A stretch of 64,000 nt of DNA from the NCBI GenBank assembly GCA_040880405.1, contig JBBDIM010000144.1, positions 1-64,000 of the forward strand, in the 5' to 3' direction. Shown here one piece after another: positions 59,042 to 64,000 of this stretch; within the stretch, counting starts at the first letter, position 1, and each line of letters begins with the position of its first letter. The stretch comes from JBBDIM01 sp040880405. GTDB lineage: Bacteria; Planctomycetota; Planctomycetia; Pirellulales; Pirellulaceae. The notes beneath the pieces were generated by a model, which was not told where the DNA came from, made no database searches, and worked only from the letters and a program-made list of their open reading frames with translations. Both the position numbers and the translations under genes were made by a program.

Positions 59042-61108
59042 ATGAAAAGTCCTGGCATGGCCTCAGAACCGACCTCCGTGAATCCCGAGACCCTGGAAAA
59101 GACCAAACAGCAGATTCGCGAGATGATCCAGGAGATCGCGAAGTTCTCGAAGCAGGACGTCCCGCCGGAGGAGTATTTCCGTGAGGTGCTGCCGAAGATC
59201 GTCTCCGCACTCGCGGCGGTCGGCGGCGCGGTCTGGATGTTCGATAAAGAGCGTCGCCCGCGGCTGATTTATCAAATCAATTTGAGTCGTCCCCTGTTGG
59301 ATCCTGCCAACGACGATGGCATTCGTCACCTGAAGTTGATCGAGAGTGTATTTCGCGGGGCACCCGCCCAGTTGGTGCCGCCCCAGTCGGGCGGCCCTGA
59401 GGAGCACTCGGCCGGCAACCCGACCAATTCGCTGTTGGTCGTGGCCCCGATTAGCGACGAAGATGAGGTCGAGGGAGTGATCGAGATCTTCCAGCGGCCC
59501 GATGCCCAGCCCGCCAGCCAACGGGGCTATCTGAAGTTCCTGGAGCAAATGTCGGGCCTGGCCAGCGAGTGGATCAAGACTCGCAAATTGAAGGACTTTA
59601 GCGACCGCCAATCGCTGTGGGCCAAAATCGAACAGTTTTCTCGCTCCGTTCACGAAAACCTCGATCTGCGTCAAACCGCCTATACGATTGCCAACGAGGG
59701 ACGACGCCTGATCGGATGCGACCGCGTAAGTGTCGTGCTGCGGCGGCGAGGGCGGTGGCGCGTGGAGGCGATTAGCGGCCAGGACGTTTTCGATAACCGC
59801 TCGACCCAGGTCACGCTCTTGGGCAAGTTGGCGTCGCGCGTGATCGAAACCGGCGAGGAATTCTGGTTTAGCGGCCATACCGACGATCTCTCGCCCCAAT
59901 TGGAGTCGGCGGTTCACGATTATGTGGACGACTCGCACACCAAGGCGATCGCCATTATTCCGCTTCGCAGGCCGGAACACGCGACCGATAATCTGGCTCG
60001 TGAAGAGGGCGAGGAGGAACGCAAGTACAACGGCGAAATTCTGGGCGCGTTGGTCGTCGAGCAGATCGAGGACAGCAGCCAAGCGGCGGAATTCGCCAAA
60101 GGAGTCGAGCTGATCTCGGAGCACAGCTCACGAGCATTGGCCAACTCGGCCGACTACAACGCGATTCCGCTCACACCGCTGTGGCGGTTAATGGCGAAGT
60201 CGCGGATTTTGGTCGAGGCCCGAAATCTGCCTAAAACGGTATTGATCAGCTTAGCGGTGATCGTCGCGATTGTCGCGATGTTCGTGATCCCCGGCCCCTT
60301 CCGACTCTCCGGCAATGCCACCCTACTACCGGTGGTGCAGCGCGATGTGTTTGTGAATGTCGAAGGGGAAGTGGTTGAGGTTTTGGTTCGGCATGGAGAC
60401 ATGGTAGAGGCGGGGCAATTGCTGGCCAGACTGCAAAACAACGAGCTCGACCAACGGCATAAGCAGTTGACTGGGGAACAGGACAAGACGCTCAGTACGA
60501 TCGAGGGGATCGATTTCCGCAAACGCCGCGGAGGGAGTGACCTCAGCTCTTCGGATCGATTGCAGCTTGATATTGAGTTGGGTCAGGCCAAACAACGGCA
60601 TACCCATCTGATTGAACAGGTGGAACTGTTGGAAAAGAAAATGGAGAAGCTCAATATCGTCAGTCCGATTAACGGAATGGTCGTAAGCTGGGATGTTCGT
60701 GATACTTTGATGCAGCGTCCGGTGGCACCCGGTCAAGTGCTGATGACAGTAGTGGATACCGAGCAAGAATGGCACCTGGAAATCAAGATGCCCGAGAAGC
60801 GGATGCAGCACATCGAGAAGCGTCTGGTCGAATTGGGATCGGAGCAAAAGATGAAGGTCACCTACATCATGGCTAGCGATCCGGGGACCCAACTCGAAGG
60901 GACGGTCAAAGAGATCCAGCGTCTGGCGCAATCAGATTCCGCTGATGGTCAGATTGTCAAAATCAAGGTGGCGATCAATCGAGATGACATCACTCATTTG
61001 CGGAGTGGGGCCACGGCGACCGCCAAAGTCGACTGTGGTATCGCCCCGATTGGTTATACCTGGTTCCATGAACTGTTTGAATTTGTCCAGGCTCGGGTGT
61101 TGTTCTAA
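59042..61108 (+). CDS. GAF-domain/HlyD fusion membrane protein
   Basis: A 688-residue protein with two GAF-like domains (about 45-175 and 205-370, including VHENLDLRQTAYTIANEGRR and LIGCDRVSVVLRRRGRWRVE). One transmembrane span follows (about 398-416, TVLISLAVIVAIVAMFVI), then a HlyD-type adaptor with lipoyl-like half-motifs (VNVEGEVVEVLVRHGDMVEA near 440 and KLNIVSPINGMVVSWDVRD near 537) around a coiled coil (about 465-535). Topology places GAFs in the cytoplasm and HlyD in the periplasm. A cytoplasmic sensor joined to an export adaptor is unusual. It lies in the SecA/HlyD/M50 cluster. Confidence 0.88.
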   Translation: MKSPGMASEPTSVNPETLEKTKQQIREMIQEIAKFSKQDVPPEEYFREVLPKIVSALAAVGGAVWMFDKERRPRLIYQINLSRPLLDPANDDGIRHLKLIESVFRGAPAQLVPPQSGGPEEHSAGNPTNSLLVVAPISDEDEVEGVIEIFQRPDAQPASQRGYLKFLEQMSGLASEWIKTRKLKDFSDRQSLWAKIEQFSRSVHENLDLRQTAYTIANEGRRLIGCDRVSVVLRRRGRWRVEAISGQDVFDNRSTQVTLLGKLASRVIETGEEFWFSGHTDDLSPQLESAVHDYVDDSHTKAIAIIPLRRPEHATDNLAREEGEEERKYNGEILGALVVEQIEDSSQAAEFAKGVELISEHSSRALANSADYNAIPLTPLWRLMAKSRILVEARNLPKTVLISLAVIVAIVAMFVIPGPFRLSGNATLLPVVQRDVFVNVEGEVVEVLVRHGDMVEAGQLLARLQNNELDQRHKQLTGEQDKTLSTIEGIDFRKRRGGSDLSSSDRLQLDIELGQAKQRHTHLIEQVELLEKKMEKLNIVSPINGMVVSWDVRDTLMQRPVAPGQVLMTVVDTEQEWHLEIKMPEKRMQHIEKRLVELGSEQKMKVTYIMASDPGTQLEGTVKEIQRLAQSDSADGQIVKIKVAINRDDITHLRSGATATAKVDCGIAPIGYTWFHELFEFVQARVLF

Positions 61109-61189
61109 TCGGTCCGAAGTCCGCCAACTGGTTAAGGTACCGGGCCGGAGCGTTCTCGTCAGCGATTCTAACGAAGGAAAATCGTAACA

Positions 61190-62122
61190 ATGACTTCCAT
61201 GGCTTTCACCTGTTTTATGAGTTCACTCCTCCTGGCCGGACAAGTCTCCGCTGGTGCTCCCGGCAGTCCATTGGTTGTGAACCGCTGCCTGGTGTCACTG
61301 ATTGATGAGGTACAAATTCCCGCCAAGGAAACGGGCCAGCTAATGATGGTGCCGGTGAGCCGAGGTGACATGGTTACGACTGGGGATATGTTGGCCCAGA
61401 TTGACGATTCGATTCCCAAGAAGCAACGCGAGATCGCGAATCTGCGCTTCATGAAGGCCGCTGAGCAGGCGACCAACGAGGTCGATATCAAGTATGCCGC
61501 CAAGGCGGCCGAAGTGGCCAAGGAAGAGCACGAGATGCTGGTCAAGAGTAACGAAGGGGTCCGCGGAGCGATCGCCGCAATCACGGTTCGCAAGGCCCTG
61601 TTAGGTTACGAACGGGCCGTTCTTCAGGCCGAGCAGGCCGCGCTTACCCACAAAGTTGCTGGAATGACCGCCGATGAAGCTCGGGGTGAAATGGAAGCGG
61701 CCGAGATGATCATCGAAAATTGCCGCACGCCCTCGCCGCTTGAGGGGATCGTCGTGCAGGTATTCAAGCAAGAGGGGGAATGGGTCCGTCCGGGCGAACC
61801 GCTGATGCGGATCGTCGGTTTAAAACGCTTGAAAGTCGAAGGAGCGCTTGACGCGGACATGGTCTCGCAAAGTGATATTCTACATCGCAAAGTAACGATG
61901 GTGATTCGGTTGGCCTCGGGCCCGGCGACTTTCACCGGGCACATCAATTTCGTGAGCCCCGAGATTGGGGCGACCGGCGAATACGATATCTCCGCGGAAC
62001 TTCAAAATCGGCAGGATGAGCAGGGGTTTTGGATGCTGAGGCCAGGTGAAGTGGGGGACCTGACCATTCACCTAGATCAAGCGCCGGTGAAGTCGCAAGC
62101 CTTGGCCGAGCGAAATCGCTAA
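61190..62122 (+). CDS. HlyD family periplasmic adaptor
   Basis: A 310-residue exported protein with a signal peptide (AFTCFMSSLLLAGQVSA). The HlyD/RND-adaptor pattern is clear: an N-terminal lipoyl half near residue 40-75 (IPAKETGQLMMVPVSRGDMV), a coiled-coil hairpin (about 82-175), the second half at NCRTPSPLEGIVVQVFKQEG near 178, then a beta-barrel domain (about 205-300). AAGGA precedes the ATG. It lies 81 bases after the GAF-HlyD gene and 107 before the M50 gene. Its periplasmic partner would be the neighbouring proteins. Confidence 0.9.
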   Translation: MTSMAFTCFMSSLLLAGQVSAGAPGSPLVVNRCLVSLIDEVQIPAKETGQLMMVPVSRGDMVTTGDMLAQIDDSIPKKQREIANLRFMKAAEQATNEVDIKYAAKAAEVAKEEHEMLVKSNEGVRGAIAAITVRKALLGYERAVLQAEQAALTHKVAGMTADEARGEMEAAEMIIENCRTPSPLEGIVVQVFKQEGEWVRPGEPLMRIVGLKRLKVEGALDADMVSQSDILHRKVTMVIRLASGPATFTGHINFVSPEIGATGEYDISAELQNRQDEQGFWMLRPGEVGDLTIHLDQAPVKSQALAERNR

Positions 62123-62229
62123 GGTCAGCAGGGCGTATCCGCGAGACCACTGGGAAGTACTTTTCACAGGCGGTCTCTCCCGTTTCCCATTCAAGCCATA
62201 CTACAACCTAATCCTAAAGGTCGTTTCCC

Positions 62230-64000
62230 TTGACAACGCTTGCGGACAGTTTGGTCGCTAGTAGCAGTCGTAGCTTACCGATGAAGGTTCGCCCCGATCT
62301 GACTTCGCGCAAACATGTCTATCAGGGGAAAGGCTACTGGGTGGTTAAGGAGCCGCTAGGCCTCAACTACTTCCGTTTTCAGGTAGAGGAGTATGCGATC
62401 CTGCAGATGCTGGATGGCAAGACTTCACTGGAAGAGATTAAGGAACGGTTCGAGCGAGAATTCGCCCCGCAGAAAATTGGTTTCAACGACCTACAGCAAT
62501 TCATCGGTTCATTGCATCGGAGCGGATTAATCACCGCCAATGCCGACGCCCAAGGACGACAACTTAAGACGCGGCGGGACGATCGGAAGCTGAAAGAATT
62601 GAAGCAGACCTTCTCCAACATCCTGGCGATCCGGTTTAAGGGGATCGATCCGGATTGGCTGCTGAACCGGTTAATCCCTTTTACGGGATGGCTGTTTACC
62701 ATGCCGGCCTTGATTTTTGTCTGCACGTTGGCGCTTTCGGCATTGCTGTTGGTGCTGGTGCAGATGGATGTGTTTCGCTCTCGATTGCCCTCGTTTCACG
62801 AGTTTTTCGGCCCTTCCAACTGGTTGTTTTTGGGGGCGACCTTGGCGTTGACCAAGGTAATGCACGAGTTCGGACACGGGCTCTCCTGCAAGCGATTCAA
62901 AGGGGAGTGTCACGAGATGGGAGTGATGTTTCTCGTCCTGACGCCCTGTTTGTACTGCAATGTTTCCGATTCTTGGATGTTGCCTAACAAATGGCATCGG
63001 GCCGCGATTGGCGCTGCCGGGATGTATGTCGAGGTTTTCATCGCCTCGATCGCCACCTTCATTTGGTGGTTTAGCGAGCCGGGGTTGCTGAACAATTTGT
63101 GTTTGCAAATCATGTTTGTCAGTTCGGTTAGCACACTGCTTTTCAACGGGAACCCACTGCTGCGGTACGACGGTTACTACATCTTGTCGGACATCATGGA
63201 GGTGCCCAACCTGCGGCAAAAAGCAAGTTCCATCTTGCAGCGGGGGATGGCCAAGTGGTGCCTGGGAATCGAGCAACAGGAAGATCCCTTTCTGCCACAG
63301 CGGAATCAAGTTGCGTTCGGGCTATATACCATTGCCTCGAATATTTACCGCTGGGTCGTGATGTTCTCGATTCTGATGTTTTTGAACAAAGTGTTCGAAC
63401 CGTATGGCTTGAAGGTGATCGGACAGATGATCGCCCTGATGGGCCTGTATGGTTTGATCGTGATGCCCCTGTGGAAGTTGGGCAAGTTTCTTCATGTTCC
63501 CGGGAGGATGGCACAAGTGAAGCGGAAAAACGTCTTGATTACGGCCGCGGCCGCCGCCGCCATCATCGGAGGTGTTCTGTACATTCCGGTACCGCAGTGG
63601 GTGAAGGCACCGGTCGAAATCCGCCCCGTGAACGCCGAGAATGTGTTTGTGGTGGTCCCTGGCCAACTAGAAGAAATGATGGTCGAACCGGGGCAGATGG
63701 TCACCGCGGGAACCACGCTGGCGAGGGTCACGAACATCGACTTAATGCTGGAAGTCTCGGAGCTGGAGAGTGAAACGGCTCGGTTGGAGACAGCGCTGCA
63801 AGGGCTCAACTCGCAGCGTTTGCGAGACAAGGAGAATAACGACCTGGAGCAACGGTACCTGGAAATCCGTCAGCAACTCAAGTCGATCCGCGAGCAGTTG
63901 GAGAAGAAACAGGAGCAATTGGTCATGATCAATGTGCCTGCTCCGACTGCCGGAATGATTTATAAGGTTCCGGAACGCAGTACGAGCCAGTCGAAGTCGC
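62230..64000 (+). CDS. PqqD-like/M50 peptidase/HlyD fusion, 3' end outside window
   Basis: At least 590 residues, open to the window edge. The TTG at 62230 is favoured because TTLADSLVASSSRSLPMKVR precedes the domain as in relatives I recall; ATG at 62281 is the alternative. A PqqD-like winged-helix segment (about 35-100, LNYFRFQVEEYAILQMLDGK) is followed by a multi-span M50 domain with HEFGH at 212-216 and NPLLRYDGYY at 308-317. A span near 435-450 precedes a HlyD-type adaptor (from about 455). This matches YydH-type putative peptide zinc metalloproteases. It ends the SecA-HlyD-HlyD cluster. Confidence 0.9.
   Translation, partial: MTTLADSLVASSSRSLPMKVRPDLTSRKHVYQGKGYWVVKEPLGLNYFRFQVEEYAILQMLDGKTSLEEIKERFEREFAPQKIGFNDLQQFIGSLHRSGLITANADAQGRQLKTRRDDRKLKELKQTFSNILAIRFKGIDPDWLLNRLIPFTGWLFTMPALIFVCTLALSALLLVLVQMDVFRSRLPSFHEFFGPSNWLFLGATLALTKVMHEFGHGLSCKRFKGECHEMGVMFLVLTPCLYCNVSDSWMLPNKWHRAAIGAAGMYVEVFIASIATFIWWFSEPGLLNNLCLQIMFVSSVSTLLFNGNPLLRYDGYYILSDIMEVPNLRQKASSILQRGMAKWCLGIEQQEDPFLPQRNQVAFGLYTIASNIYRWVVMFSILMFLNKVFEPYGLKVIGQMIALMGLYGLIVMPLWKLGKFLHVPGRMAQVKRKNVLITAAAAAAIIGGVLYIPVPQWVKAPVEIRPVNAENVFVVVPGQLEEMMVEPGQMVTAGTTLARVTNIDLMLEVSELESETARLETALQGLNSQRLRDKENNDLEQRYLEIRQQLKSIREQLEKKQEQLVMINVPAPTAGMIYKVPERSTSQSKS

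Noticed and set aside
59063..60124. 353-codon open frame on the minus strand opposite the GAF-HlyD gene
   Set aside because: Antisense to a protein with clear domains; no features of its own.
1..64000. CRISPR array, tRNA or rRNA genes
   Set aside because: No regularly spaced direct repeats were found, and no tRNA cloverleaf or rRNA segment was recognised in the intergenic stretches. A dedicated search would be more sensitive.

Overview
The window is planctomycete chromosome, most likely order Pirellulales. The evidence is family content rather than a marker gene. It carries two sets of planctomycete-type membrane/cytochrome genes (DUF1501 with PSCyt1-DUF1549-DUF1553, and DUF1587/1592/1588/1585 with DUF1552), three secreted proteins with a LEPRxLL-type N-terminal tag and dockerin-like calcium loops, a BBP7-type outer-membrane barrel, Gfo/Idh/MocA oxidoreductases beside sugar genes, and a NHLRC2-like thioredoxin/NHL protein. 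Base composition is moderately GC-rich and even, with no clear island. No rRNA, tRNA or CRISPR was seen.

Layout. 0.2-3.4 kb (minus): the ffh-rpsP-trmD-rplS translation/SRP operon, without rimM. 3.7-7.2 kb (plus): an ArsR-type regulator with three SRPBCC/AHSA1 proteins, DUF1579, DUF2200, a 39-aa membrane peptide and a decayed PhnB-like VOC gene. 7.2-12.7 kb: the NHLRC2-like protein, a DUF1573 protein and CstA. 13-17.9 kb (plus): TrxB, a divergent Nramp-like transporter, AsnS and a secreted rhodanese. 17.9-18.6 kb: a decayed IS200/RAYT-type transposase tail between inverted REP-like repeats. 18.6-22.3 kb: a small membrane protein, an oxidoreductase divergent from a XylR-type regulator, a nested palindromic element and a cupin. 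22.4-30.6 kb: the two c-type-cytochrome gene pairs, back to back. 30.7-32.9 kb: small genes and a DUF1778/GNAT toxin-antitoxin pair. 33-36.6 kb: a PQQ-type propeller protein, a Pmp3-like protein and a large secreted protein with a metalloprotease-like motif. 36.7-38.2 kb: an Rrf2 regulator and cysH. 38.3-40.7 kb: a Kef-type antiporter and a repeat-rich spacer. 40.7-44.3 kb: rhamnulokinase, an oxidoreductase and two paralogous small membrane proteins. 44.4-46.7 kb: groES-groEL behind a consensus sigma-54 promoter. 46.8-56.1 kb: the LEPRxLL proteins and the BBP7 barrel. 56.6-64 kb (plus, running off the end): a short SecA-like ATPase, a GAF-HlyD fusion, a second HlyD adaptor and a PqqD-like/M50/HlyD membrane protease.

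The last block is the best candidate for an undescribed system. It combines a SecA motor lacking its C-terminal scaffold, periplasmic adaptors (one fused to cytoplasmic GAF sensors) and an intramembrane protease-adaptor fusion, all co-oriented. A peptide or protein export and processing machine is a reasonable hypothesis but is inferred from family identity and gene order only. Other points of interest are the sigma-54 promoter on groESL, the twin operators of the toxin-antitoxin pair, a dyad upstream of cysH beside a cysteine-free Rrf2 protein, an Nramp relative without the metal-binding motif, and several families of intergenic palindromes.
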